DNA of 64,000 nt from Selaginella moellendorffii (GCF_000143415.4 NW_003314315.1:926400-990399), one strand, 5' to 3'. Counted from the stretch's first letter, positions 1-11,220 are shown. The notes: generated from the sequence alone by a model not told the origin. A program made the numbers and translations.

Positions 1-108
1 CTTTGGAACCAATCGGCCACGATCAGACCCACGCGCGGATCCCATCCCACCGCTGGAGTCATTTCCTCTGCCTGAGTCCATCCCGCATCCATTAGTCCTA
101 CAGGTACT
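1..108 (-). CDS. possible partial coding exon at left edge
   Basis: A GC-rich block unlike the AT-rich DNA to its right. On the minus strand it is open in one frame after a plausible acceptor (AG at 110-109). It reads roughly VPVGLMDAGWTQAEEM, then a Trp/Asp/Val-rich stretch running off the window. I recognise no family. It could be the last visible exon of a minus-strand gene lying mostly outside the window, or chance. Confidence is low. Confidence 0.2.
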
Positions 109-1736
109 CTGCATTCAAAGGTGTATTTATTGTAGTTTTCACTGAGGAATATTAAAGGAATATTGCACTAGGAATATTCAACTTATCGCAAGCATATTCC
201 TATGGACGGATCTTTTGAAAGATCCTAACTCCCCTTACTAAATGTGGTATATATTCTCTTTTGAGAATATTATTTAGGAATATGCTTTTGATATAAAAGG
301 GTGGTGATTTTTCCAATCAAATTAAGGCGATTGTGCACATAGTCTTTTTTGCTCTGTGTGCTTCCCTGCAAGCTGGGAAAAACACCAAGCCTCCTCTCTC
401 CTTTTGTGTTCTTAAAGAGCACCATTATTCCCCTCTTATTTCTTTTAGGTATATCACACATAGAGTGCCATTTATCAACACTTTTGGTCTTCTAAAAGTA
501 ACCATTCCTTAAGCTGCAGCTGGGAAGCTCAGCAACATCTTCATATGCACAAAACTCATATGTCATTGGGGAAATCCAAGATAAGTTTGATAATTCTCAT
601 AGTAAAGCTGTAAGATTGGAATATTTTTTTAAATTTTCTTTTATAGATTTTTCTGTATGGCAGTTGCTCTCATATTTAAAGAAAAATTGGCAGTGATAAG
701 TATTATAAAGCAGAGTAAAGCAAATTGCTAACTGACATCGCTAAATATATGAATTCTTATCATAATTTTTCTTTTCTCTCTTGGGAGGATTTTTGGAAAT
801 GACATCATGTAACACAATGATTGTGAAAAATGAGTATCCTTTATAAGGCAGGCTTGCTCAAGGAATATTTAACCATAACCAGGATAATTGGGCTTTTTTC
901 CTCAAGTTGCATCGGGCTCCAAGTCATGGCAAATGAGTTTTTTTTCATTTCGATCCATAGAGCCATTCTTACTGCATGTTTCCATTGGATCTAGGTGACA
1001 AGAAACAGAAATTATCATTTACTATTGCTCAAAAGATAGGTAGATACTCAAACTTACATTAAATCATCTGAAATACTTGAATTGTGTGAAACACACAACT
1101 TTGGATCATCAATTAAACTTTCTGTAGGAAATAGTGATCAAGTTTAGCACTTGCTTGCACTTAAAAGAGTTGGAATTGCTTCAAAGCTAAAACAAGATGA
1201 CAAGACAACACTTTCCAAGACTCTAATGAAGCAAATCTGAGTTTCAAATTCATGTCAAAAATGGTAGTAAGCTCTATGAGCTCAACAGGGAGAAGCTTTC
1301 AATATTCAAAAGATTATTTCATTTGTAGTCATTATCTGTTTTGTGTCTTAGGATGTTATAGTTACTTCAATCTGTTTCTATGTAAGTTCATTAGATGCTC
1401 TACATTGTAAAAAGATGTGAAAAGATTTTGTTCAGAATAGAAGTAATGTCACCAGGAAGATGATAAGTTTAATTAGCAAAAGAGGCATCACAAGGAAGAA
1501 AAAGATATTTGTTATAGCAAGGAAGCTATATTGTTCTGGTGACAAACACAGTAGCAAAAACTGAAAGGTCATAGACCCTAAACCTGAAGGAAAAAAATTG
1601 ATACAAATTAGCTTGAACAACTATTAAATAAACTTTATATAGTTTCGCTAGTCATCTTCCTTACAACAGGAATGGCATTTTGTATGTCATGTAAATATTT
1701 CTTTGGTGAAATGGCTGTAAAAGACATAGTTTTGTA
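109..1736. other. AT-rich intergenic stretch, no gene seen
   Basis: No coding region is convincing here: open frames are under 65 codons and AT-rich. Several GAATATT-type motifs occur between about 140 and 290, resembling those upstream of the OTU gene, but they may be simple AT-rich chance. Confidence 0.5.
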
Positions 1737-1888
1737 TGTTGAGAGTGGCCCTGTGCCACGTGGCTAGTCCACGCGAGTCTTCACCGGTTCACCATGTCAC
1801 ACATATGTACATTTTCCATTCCATATCTGCTATGACGGATCTTGAGCACCATCACACGGTTTCACCTTTCGTTAGATGGTATCGGAGC
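1737..1888 (+). mobile_element. possible short LTR and primer-binding site of a degraded LTR retroelement
   Basis: A segment starts TGTTGAG at 1737 and could end in CA near 1864. It is followed after about 12 bases by TGGTATCGGAGC (1877-1888), one mismatch from the primer-binding site complementary to plant initiator tRNA-Met (TGGTATCAGAGC). This LTR-spacer-PBS order is typical of Copia or TRIM-type elements. No second LTR and no gag-pol reading frame are visible to about 2510, so this is at best a fragment. Confidence 0.35.
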
Positions 1889-2514
1889 AATGCCTGGGAG
1901 AGCGAGAAGAATTCGAAACCGTAGGATCAGGGCGACACTTGCTAGGGTGAATTGGAGCCTCCGTCTACGTAGACAGTGGTGGAGATACCGATGTCTTTTA
2001 GAAGATTCACGATGCCTTTCGAGGCCATCGTGGATTCTGGGGGTCTAAATGCCCAGAAAAGGACGACCAGAGGAAGGAGGAAAGTGGACAAGCCGAACTT
2101 GCTCACGATCAAGCTGCTGCTGCTGCTGACGTATCTTTAAAGGCTGGAGAATTACATGTCAAGCCTGATGATCACCAGATGTCAGTAAATGCAAACAAGG
2201 CCAGGAAGAAGTTAAACTGGAAGATGCTGACCTTCTAGCGAGGAAGCTGTGCCAGAGGTAGAAGCAGTGGCTACTCCTGTAAGACAAGATGGTGCTGTTA
2301 GACATACGTGCATCTACAAATGTCTGTTTGCATGACAAACGAATTCCTGGCTCAATTCTTCTCATTGCCGCCTTGAGAAGCTCGTTGAACAGCAAAATGG
2401 CGTGCAAGTCATTGGGATCCAGATCACTTCACCGTGTCAGGATGGAGTACCAATGGCGGCAAGTTGTGTGGACTACAGATGATGTTTAAACAAGAAACTC
2501 CAATAGAAGTTGCC
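1889..2514. other. moderately GC-rich stretch after the LTR-like segment
   Basis: This could be the non-coding interior of the LTR-like element at 1737. It has a purine-rich run near 2068-2088 but no recognisable retroviral domain. Short open frames on both strands look random. Confidence 0.3.
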
Positions 2515-2517
2515 TTG

Positions 2518-2590
2518 CCCTTCCAATAAAGAATATTCTAACGAATATATTTTAAATATACTACGAATATTCCAGGAAAATATTCTAGGG
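2518..2590 (+). promoter_or_regulatory. promoter copy of the OTU gene with GAATATTC motifs
   Basis: This segment is clearly homologous to 11888-11960, immediately upstream of the intact OTU gene. Both carry repeated GAAnnTTC half-palindromes (GAATATTC at about 2531 and 2564, then GGAAAATATTCTAGGGTTT). GAAnnTTC is the core of heat-shock elements, so a heat-shock-factor cluster is a reasonable inference, though the evidence is only motif similarity. Confidence 0.4.
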
Positions 2591-3445
2591 TTTACCAATA
2601 AGTCGCATATCTTAGCGTTGTTTTCGTGACGATGATGGGCTAGGCGATGCAGAATCCCGTGCGCACCACATAGCACACAGCCGTGCACACGAAGGTGAGC
2701 AGCAAGGAGATCAAGGAGCAGAGATCGAGCTCAAGAAGGCCGCTGTCAAGGGCAGCAAGGCGGAGCAAAAGGCCAAGACGAGGAAGAAATCTCCGGGCCG
2801 GCGATGAAGGAGGACACGAATTCCGGGCGGCTGGACAATCGCGGGTCCGCCGCCAAGAATCTCCAAGGGGAAGAAGTGGCGGGATCGACGAGCGCAGCAG
2901 GGAGCAGCGCATCCAGGACGAACAGGTACTGCTCGTGAGCGTGGAGGAGGACGTCCTCGCCGCCGAGCTCCAGCCGCTGGGATTGTCGCTCAAGGAGATC
3001 AAACCCGACGGGCATTGCTTATACCGGGCGGTGGAAGATCAGCTCCAGCTCCATCCCAGCGCGCCCCAGTACTCGTTCCAGGAGCTCCGGAAGATCGCTG
3101 CGGGCTACATCCGCGAGCACCCAGAGGATTTCGTGCCATTCATCGGCGGCGATGTGGAGCTGGAGGATTACTGCCGGGAGATTGAATCGACCGCGGCCTG
3201 GGGAGGGCAATTGGAGCTCGAGGCCCTCTCTCACGCACTCCAGAAGCACATCTTCGTGTTCTAGGCGGAGATGGCAATCGTGGAGATGGGCAGTGAGTTC
3301 CAGCGCGATGGGACGAATCCATCGATCAGGCTCTCGTACGCGTTTGGATTGGGGGAGCACTACAACTCCTTGGTTCCGGCGTGAGGAAGAACACGGAAGG
3401 TTTTGGCGGGAAGAACTGCCACGTGGCTGCTGACGTGCTCAATGG
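2591..3445 (+). pseudogene. degenerate duplicate of the OTU-domain protease gene
   Basis: This is a decayed copy of the gene at 11992-12920, with long near-identical stretches. The first exon including the start codon is deleted: upstream sequence joins directly to the end of exon 1, and the intron 1 donor region is kept. About 60 bases of foreign sequence lie near 2640-2695. Several deletions remove parts of the coiled-coil and linker region. The OTU core, including GHCLYRA, survives. A TCG-to-TAG change stops the frame at 3262-3264, and a 9-base deletion near 3338 removes residues just before the catalytic His region. Because an intron is retained, this is a DNA-level duplication, not a retrocopy. 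A truncated transcript could exist, but an active protease is unlikely. Confidence 0.85.
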
Positions 3446-3654
3446 CGTTTCAGTTCTATTGCAGCTAGTGATCTTCCTTAAAACAAGTTTTTCGGTGGCA
3501 GACATAAGCGACATCTTAAGCAGATACTTGGTGCAAGCTCCTCACAAGGAGCCGTGACATCCAAGGACATGGAGTGAATAAAATCTTGTGAAAAGTGTTC
3601 AAGCTGAGGTGGTGTTGTGATTTTCTTATTTTTCTGTTATTATTTTTTTCTTGC

Positions 3655-4290
3655 ACTTGAAGGATTTGACATTCACATTGTTGACGCAGGAAATGGTGCT
3701 GGTGGCTTCTTTGTGGTACTTCATTATTTTTGGCTATGGGAGTGGATGTCAGCTTTTGGAGCTAGATGGTATGAAACCCTGTCAGAGAAATGAAGTTCTT
3801 ATATCTTGACTTTTCTTGCCAGGCATGTTTCTGAGTTGTATTCGCAATCTTGAGGAAAAAAAAGCATTGTTCTCAACCATATTTGACACGGATGTGGACA
3901 GGTTTTCTTATTTTCCTTTTCATCCTTGTTCTTTTGGAAGTAACTTGCTCTGCTGCAATAGAACTTAATTGTAATCACTTATTGCCATTGTTTTGGCCAA
4001 ATTACCTTCTCACAATTGTGGTAACAGCTTGAAAGCTTTCAAAAGACAGCAGGACAACAATTGTGACTGACAACATCACTTCTTGATCAAATATGCAAGG
4101 CTGTGATTGAATCTGTCCTGTTCCCTTTTACAAGGGACAATAGTCATGCAACACATACTTCCAATGCAAAATGGTTGTAGAACTCGGTGGGTGAGGAGTC
4201 CCATCTAGCAGGAACTCAAAGTTCTGGGCTCGTTTGTCATGGAAGTGGTTTCTGGATTCAGGATATAGCTACTCCTCTAGCTGATATTGT
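3655..4290 (+). pseudogene. relic of a phosphoglucosamine/phosphomannomutase-type gene (DRT101-like)
   Basis: Scattered plus-strand blocks match the alpha-D-phosphohexomutase family in the correct order. Near 3665 there is DIHIVDAGNGAGGFF, near 3880 FDTDVDR (the metal-binding loop), near 4052 RTTIVTDNITS, and near 4180 NSVGEESHLA followed by a SG-HG-like stretch. These correspond to successive exons of plant DRT101-like phosphoglucosamine mutases. The blocks sit in different frames with stops and lack an intact start or N-terminal active-site serine region, so this is a broken gene remnant. Introns appear retained between the blocks, suggesting genomic duplication and decay. It lies just downstream of the OTU pseudogene copy. 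Confidence 0.75.
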
Positions 4291-4614
4291 TTGATTATGT
4301 ACATAACATAGGTTTAGGGAAGTTATAAATTTCTCCTGTGATTAAATTCCCTTAATAAGTTATTTTATATAAAGGTTATTCACACTTAAAACATAAATAT
4401 CTTAAAATTTAGCATATAAATTTTCTAAACACTTCCTAGTATATTATACTTCATTAATTGAAAGGTGATATATCAAACAAATACTATATTATTATTCAGA
4501 TCTTTCAACTACTAGAGTGTCTTGTATTTCAATGCCAGTAGGTGTTAGAATCAAGTGATCTTTTGGCTTTGGGATTTCTATATTCAATATGCTCTCCATT
4601 CTCTTCTCTTCATC

Positions 4615-4860
4615 TCATCTTGTGCTCGAGTTCTTCATTTGTATAAGATCTATCAAAAGGTTGTGTAAAACACAACATACTTTCATGACATTTGGTAGAA
4701 ATGCCAACTTCATTTGTAGTTGAGAGTTGAAACACTTGATGATATTGTTTATTAAATTGGCACATGATAACACATGATGGTAATTCTTTTTTATCAAAGG
4801 ACAATGATGACTCTAGAAAATGCAAGTGAGAAGCTGTACAAATGATTTCTATCATGAGAC
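4615..4860 (-). mobile_element. PIF/Harbinger-type transposase fragment
   Basis: On the minus strand a short frame contains MKLAFLPNVMKVCCVLHNLL. This resembles the C-terminal end of the DDE nuclease of PIF/Harbinger (HARBI1-like) transposases, where a K-F-P...CC-LHN motif is typical. Only this end is present. The upstream catalytic Asp/Glu residues are not visible in adjacent sequence, so the element is a dead fragment. Confidence 0.6.
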
Positions 4861-5570
4861 TTACTTGTGAATGGTGTCGTCATAAAAGCTTTAAGTTAAT
4901 ATCTTTTGTCTTCTACCAAGTAAGATTTGATGTCATGGTTGATCACATTAATTTTTTGTTCTTGCTGAGACTCTATTTACTGTTGAATAGTAAAATTTTG
5001 CCATACTTGCATATCATGAACACTATCTGGAAATAGTAAGTTTAGTTTGATCATAGTGATTGATAGAAACCTCTTCCTTGCATCATAAATTGCTTGGAGA
5101 ATGATGAGCTCTTATTTCAAAGCTCACTCAAAGTCCAAGATGATTAGCTTGAAAACTAAAATGCTTGAAACTTGAATTTGAAATAAAAGCTCTCCCCCTA
5201 GAACTAAAACTAGAAGTAAAAGTGGTGAGGATGAAGTTTTAGTGAAAGCCTAAATTGATGATCTACTCATAGATATGATTAGTTAGATGGATGGAGTGGA
5301 GAGCTAGGAAGATCTTAACAAAGTGATGTGATTAGGAGGGATTTCATCAGTTGCACTTGCCACAAGAGGACATGATTCTTCAATATGGCTCTTATGAATA
5401 ACTCCATTACCATGCATAACTATACCACCATCTTAACTCTACCACTATAACCAAATTTAATGCCACAATTTATGCTTAAAATCACCATGCCCACTCCTCG
5501 TCACTTAAGTTAAATTACCTAAGTCATCTCACATAATTTTAACACATGAATCACAAATGATATATTATGT
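4861..5570. other. AT-rich intergenic stretch
   Basis: I see no gene, RNA gene or clear repeat in this segment. Confidence 0.5.
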
Positions 5571-5716
5571 ATGGTTTATTGTTGTGAATGTGACTTTAGG
5601 TATCAAAAGATATTTGTTAGCCAGTCCAATTTACTAACACTTAGTAAAGAGTGTCTGTAAGGATTGACCAACAAGTATCTTTCAATACCCAAAGTCACAT
5701 TTGCAACATTTATGTA
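5571..5716. repeat. long imperfect inverted repeat (foldback)
   Basis: Left arm 5581-5647 and right arm 5646-5707 are imperfect reverse complements with almost no loop, sharing blocks such as AATGTGACTTTAGGTAT and its counterpart ATACCCAAAGTCACATT. Pairing continues weakly a few bases outside both arms. The structure could be a MITE or a hairpin-RNA precursor. No transposase or target-site duplication was identified. Confidence 0.7.
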
Positions 5717-6099
5717 ATGTTTATATGCAAAAGTAATCTGAAAAGAAAATATATAAAATAATTTACATATATTTCATATAGTGTTTTCAATGCGAATATA
5801 TGTTATTATAAAGCTAGAAATTATATTAGTAGTTTGTGATTTTCATATAAAATGCTTAGTTAATATTCAAAACTTTTTAAAATTCCTTTAAGTTATCCAT
5901 CTTACCATAATTTATACTCCATTATATATTTATGAACTTCCATAAATTAAATGATTTGATCATTTACCTCAAATGATGGCTTGTTATGTGGTAAAAATCA
6001 CAAGTGTTTTAAACAACCTTCCCTTTTTTTTATTGGATTTGCACATCATCATTAAAGTTTTGGCATGAAAGATAATAAAAAAAAGATATTAACAACCAA

Positions 6100-8400
6100 A
6101 AATAAAACTACTTAGGAGTATCTTATATTGTTTTACATTATTCATATTCCACTTTATTATACATCCCCATTATTGGGGTTAAATAAAATTCAGAAGGCTT
6201 TAGGAGATATGCCATATGAAATGGTAGATTATTTTTAGTTTTGGAGTCTAAAATGCTTAAGAGGAGGACAATAAAAAGGCAATGTAAATCAAACTTACCA
6301 AACAAAGGGAATATACTAGTTGCACTGTAAGCTACAAGATATTTTACTTTATCAATCCTTCATACTTTATCTAGATAGCTGATTATATTACATGTGCCAA
6401 AAGTATATTGGTATAACCTTCTCAAGAGTATTAAAGAAATGACTAATTTTGGCTTCTAATCTAAAAAAATCACAAACTTGGGAAGAATTTTTATGAGGGA
6501 AAGAGGAAGAAAGAGGAAGAAAGAGGAAGAAAGAGGAAGAAAGTGCTTACCAAAATCCTCTAAATTTAGCCACCATTACTACTTTTTAAATTTCTCAAAA
6601 AAAAATTTGATTTAGGCATCTAGTGAACTTGTAACTTCTTTTCAATTTGAGTTTATCTGCCATAGCATTTGTTTGTATGCTTAAGCCAAAATATTAACGT
6701 CCTCTATGCCTGATGCTTTAGCGTGTCTAAATAGGGTTAGGTTAAGTTAGAAATAAAAGGCAATAAAGAGTAATTCAACATTCATGTGTTTTCTTATAGT
6801 GCACATGAATTCGGAGTTAAACTCTAAATTTGTTGCACTATGAAACAAGGGTTTAATACATATTAAAAATCTCTAATAAACACCACTTCTTTATATCTAT
6901 CTCTTGCACATAAAATGGTGTCAAATGTTGTTTAGCACAATTTTAAGATACTGGTAGTGTATTCATATTCCATTTTATTATCCATACCCATTATTAGGGT
7001 GAAATAGGATTTAGAAGGCTTTAGGAGATATGCCTTACATAATGACTTAAGATTAGTTTCAATCTTGAAATATAAGATGCCTAGAAATTAAAAAACCAAT
7101 AATAAAAAGGCAATACAAACTAAGCGTACTAGATAAAAAGAACATATTAGTCATTCTATAAGCTATAAAATATTTTATTTTATTGATTCTTTACACCTTA
7201 TCCAAATGGTTATTGCATATGTCAGAAGCTTTTTGATATAACCTTCTCTCTAGAAGAAAAAGGTATATAAGATAAATAATGAATCTTAACCTCTAGTTAG
7301 GAGAATCACAAACTTGGGAGGAGATATTAGGAGGGAAGGAGGAGGGAGGAAGAAGGCATTTACTAAATTTTCTAGATTTACTTTATCTTAAAAGATCTTA
7401 GCTTAGGTATTTAGCGAATATGCAATATCCTTTAGATTTAAAACATTTGCCATAATATTTATTTGTATGCCCAAGTCCTTTGCCTATGGAATGTCAGTGT
7501 TTTTATGATTTAGCATCCAAAGAGGGTTAAATTAAGTTAAAAATTAGATGCAATAAAAAGTAATTTAACATTTACATACTTTATTGTAATATACATAAAT
7601 TTAGAGACGAACTTTAAGCTCTCTCAAAGAATTTAGTTTAAGCATTTAATGAATCTAGTACTTTTTTTTTATTTAGGACTATTCATTATATACCTAAGTT
7701 GTTCATCTATGGAGCATTGGCATCCCCTATATTTGATGATTTAGCATATCTGAAGTGGGTAATGTTAAGTTGGAAATAATAGGTAATAAAGAGCAATTTA
7801 GCATTTATTAAATTTAAAACAGAATTCTAGGCTCGCTACACTATGAAACAAGGGTTTAATATATATTCAAAATCTATTCAACTTTTGGATGCAAAACAAT
7901 ATTAATTAGTGTTGCATTCATATATCACTTTATTATCCACCCCTATTATTAGGGTTAAATAAGATCTAGAAGGTTCTAAAAGATATGAAATGGCTTGAAA
8001 CTGGGATCAGTCTTGGAATTTAATATATTTATAAAGTATAGAAAGAGGAGGATAATAAGTTAATTGTGTCATATGTACCAAAAGTCTTTTGATATAACTG
8101 TATTTTTCTCTTAAGAAAGGCACATTAGAAAAGTGATAAATTTTAGCTTTTAATTTAGGAGATTATATATTTGGGAAGAGCTATTAAGGGATGAAGGAAG
8201 AAGAGGAAGCTGGTGGTATGTTTACATTTTATATTATTGTCCATCTTTATTATTGGGATCAAATAAGATTCAAAAACCTTTAGAATATATGCCATATAGA
8301 ATGGTTTGAAATTAATTCCATTTTTGGAGTTTAAAATGATTATATATTTTCTATTAACCTTCTTGGTCATAACCTTTTTTAATCTACTAGTAGTTTTACA
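6100..8400. repeat. diverged tandem-like repeat family, about 0.8-0.95 kb spacing
   Basis: A related segment recurs at about 6140, 6960, 7915 and 8225. It consists of TTCATATTCCACTTTATTAT, then CCCATTATT-GGG, then AGAAGGCTTTAGGAGATATG. A second landmark (cacaaacttgggaagaa followed by a GA-rich run) recurs at about 6473, 7308 and 8165. The copies are strongly diverged and AT-rich, with no coding frame. At 6497-6545 there is a short AGAGGAAGAA microsatellite. The origin is unknown: an old satellite or a non-autonomous element are both possible. Confidence 0.6.
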
Positions 8401-9420
8401 TAAATTTGATCTTTTCTTTCAATAGTGACATATAGTTCGTATAAAGTTTTTGATATTGCTCTAGAGTTGTTTTTCTGCAATTGTATTATTTCAATCCCTG
8501 AATATTAGAAAATAAAAGGATAATAAGAAAACTTCTAGTCTAGAAGAATCATTAACTTTAAAGGAGTTATTAAAAAGAGAGAGAAAAGAAACCCCCCTTC
8601 CTTTACCAACTTTATTTTTTAAAACTGATTCAAATATAAAGCTATTCTACCATGATACAATACTGGTATTTACAATTATGTAGTACATTTGAATTTGGAA
8701 CAAAACTCTAAGCCCATTGTATGCACTCAAAATCCCCTATATTATATATAAAATAGTGTTAAATGGTAATTAGCATAATTTTAGCATACTAGTGATTTAA
8801 TGTGAGGAGCTGGGTATCCCACCAACTAGAGTAGCATAAAATTTGGGCTTAGACCCAAGTTAAACGTAGAACAAAAAGCAATATATTTTAGCAGGAGCAA
8901 AATTAATATCTCAAGTGATTAGCCGTACTTTTAATCACTATTTCTACTATATATTTAGAACTCTTCACAGTCAATGTTCTTGTCAATATATACCCTAGTC
9001 TACCCTTGATGCAAACCATCAAGGAAACAATTCCAAAATTTAACAAAAGGCACACTTTATAAAAAACACACTAACTTAAATGAAAAAGGGTTATGTCCAA
9101 AAATTTTAAGACTTAAACACCTTTTGGCTTTCATTTACAAGGGAAAGACTAATAAAATTAACCACCTTTGTGATTTCAAGTACCACTCGACTTATAAAAG
9201 AATGATATTGCCTTGCCCACATGGATATTTAAAAAGAGTTAAAGGTTTAATTATCCTTAACACAAATCATTATATCATGAATATTTTGAGAACTATTACA
9301 AATTAACAAATGAAATTGTTTACACAACCACACTCATTTGCAAAAATGGGTTAACAAGCGAGAGATGAGAATTTGTAATAGTTATCTTTATGGATTGAAT
9401 CTATGTACCAAAGTGCTAAA
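8401..9420. other. AT-rich intergenic stretch
   Basis: I see no gene or clear repeat. The single 60-codon frame near 9124 is probably chance. Confidence 0.45.
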
Positions 9421-9424
9421 ATAA

Positions 9425-9620
9425 ATTTGTTATAGAGAGAATAACTCAAGAGATATTTATAAGGGTTTAAATATAGAGAGAAAAGGGACTACTCTTTTTT
9501 ATAATTGGTTAAAGGTCTTTCGATACTTTAAGCATTTTTTAGTTTGAATAGTATTGTGATTGGTGACTCTTTGGAAAGTCAAACCTCAAAAGCTTACACT
9601 TGTTAGAACTAACCCAAAAT
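9425..9620 (-). repeat. repeat copy, inverted relative to copies at 10.7 and 11.1 kb
   Basis: The reverse complement contains TTAACCAATTA, then TCTCTATATTTAAACCC, then a TTGAGTTATTCTCT-like block. The order matches 10725-10865 and 11095-11210. A TATA-like CTATATTTAAA in a roughly 180-bp repeat present in both orientations suggests LTR or element-end sequence, but the boundaries are not defined. Confidence 0.5.
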
Positions 9621-9992
9621 GAAAGAATAAAATATTTAAAGAAATTGAATATTTTATTATTTTTCAACATTTTTAAGAGGTTCCTAAGTTAATTCATAAT
9701 ACTCACAAATAATATCTATAGTATGGCATATAGTCAGTACTCATGGATGCCCAATATGTATGATTTCAATTTGAGGAGTAGGAATATAACTTGAGCCTAA
9801 CCCAAAATAAAAGAATAAAAGATTTAAAGAAATTGAATATTTTATTATTGCAAGATTTTAAGAGGTTCCTAAGTTGATTTATAATACTCATAATTAATAA
9901 CTATAGTGTGGCAACTAGTCATCAACTTATATTGCAGTCCATACATTATAGATGCCAAATGTGTATAATTTCAATTTTAGAAGTAAGAATAT
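9605..9992. repeat. tandem duplication, unit about 190-200 bp
   Basis: Two adjacent copies share CCAAAATAAAAGAATAAAA, then TTTAAAGAAATTGAATATTT, then AAGAGGTTCCTAAGTT, followed by related sequence. Copy 1 covers about 9605-9790 and copy 2 about 9793-9992. No coding potential is seen. Confidence 0.7.
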
Positions 9993-10367
9993 ACTTTGCT
10001 AAAAGGTATAAATTAATGAAAATCAAACTTGTATCAGTTACTTTTATATGATCTAATGTACCCTATCTCTCTCTTCTTAAACCAACTAGAAAAGGGTAAT
10101 TTTTTTATTTTAATGGTTAATTTATCCCTATTTACCCATGATCACATATGCTACAGTAGCTTTAGATCAACTTTAGCGCAATTGCTCTATATAAGTCTTA
10201 ACAATTGAGACTAACATTTCAGATATAATTTCAAAATAATGATGTATTAAAGAATCCTATGAGCATTTCCTTACAATATCTCCTATGAAGAATAGTGAAA
10301 TGTGTTGTTATAATAGATTTCTATTCTCAACTTAATTGTATTAATCCATTGCGATATAGTACCATAA

Positions 10368-10672
10368 ATAATCTTCAACCTAACCATTTATGTTTTTTGT
10401 CTACCCATTTGTTTAAGGATGAGAAACTATATTAAATTTCAACTTATTACCAAATAACTAGAATAGTGTGCCTCAAAACTTTCCCATAAATCTTAAATCC
10501 TTATTCAAGATCATTTCTTTAGGAAATTCATAAACCCACACTATTTCATGGAAAAGAGATTTGCATTTTACTTTGCATTCATAATTTCCACAATTGGAAT
10601 AAAGTGTGTAATATTTAGCAACCGATCCATAACCACAATCAAAGTGTCATAATGTTTAAACTTTAATAAGTA
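10368..10672 (-). mobile_element. decayed Ty3/gypsy retrotransposon integrase fragment
   Basis: Reading the minus strand through several stops gives DTLIVVMDRLLNITHFIPI. Further on come elements resembling the glycine-proline-Glu, DRG and F-S-Y-H-P-Q-T-D-G-Q regions of Ty3/gypsy integrase (KQMGRQK near the end). The order fits the integrase core of plant gypsy elements. Multiple in-frame stops show it is long dead. The repeat copies around it may be parts of the same element. Confidence 0.55.
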
Positions 10673-10694
10673 AGTGATTGTAAGCTATTAAATG

Positions 10695-11220
10695 TGGACT
10701 TCCCAGAAGGTCATTTAGCCTAATACTATTCAAATCTAAGGACATTTAACCCTAAATATCCAAAGACCCATAACCAATTAGACAAAAGAGTGCACTCTTG
10801 TTCATAAGTCATTTCCCTCTATATTTAAACTTCATAAATTATCCCTCAAGTTGTTCTCTTTAATTTTTTACAATCTATCACACTTTTTTGCAAGTTCACA
10901 CTCTCGTGAATGAAAGTTAAGAGCCACAGCTCTTTTGAGAGCCCCAATTTCGTGACATCCTACCCCTCGAGTTGAGCCCAACTAAAGCAAATTAGACCTA
11001 CTAAATGTTAATTAACATATGGTGTGATTCCCCTAGCTAACTAACAAAGTTAGACCCGAGACCCCTTTAATACCAAATATAAACTCCTAAATTTAGACTT
11101 CTCAGAAAGTCACAAAACCTTTAACCAATTGGAAAAACTTTTGTTAATGGGCTCTTTCCGTCTATATTTAAACCCCATAGATCATCTATTAAATTGTTCT
11201 TTTTAGTTGCTTATAGTGAT
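10695..11220 (+). repeat. two direct copies of the 9.4-kb repeat family
   Basis: The segments 10695-10870 and 11090-11215 share GACTTC-CAGAA-GTCA, ACC-TTAACCAATT, TC-GTCTATATTTAAAC and a TTGTTCTCTTTA-like block. They are in the same orientation as each other and opposite to the copy at 9425-9620. They could be remnants of LTRs flanking a short internal segment. Confidence 0.5.
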
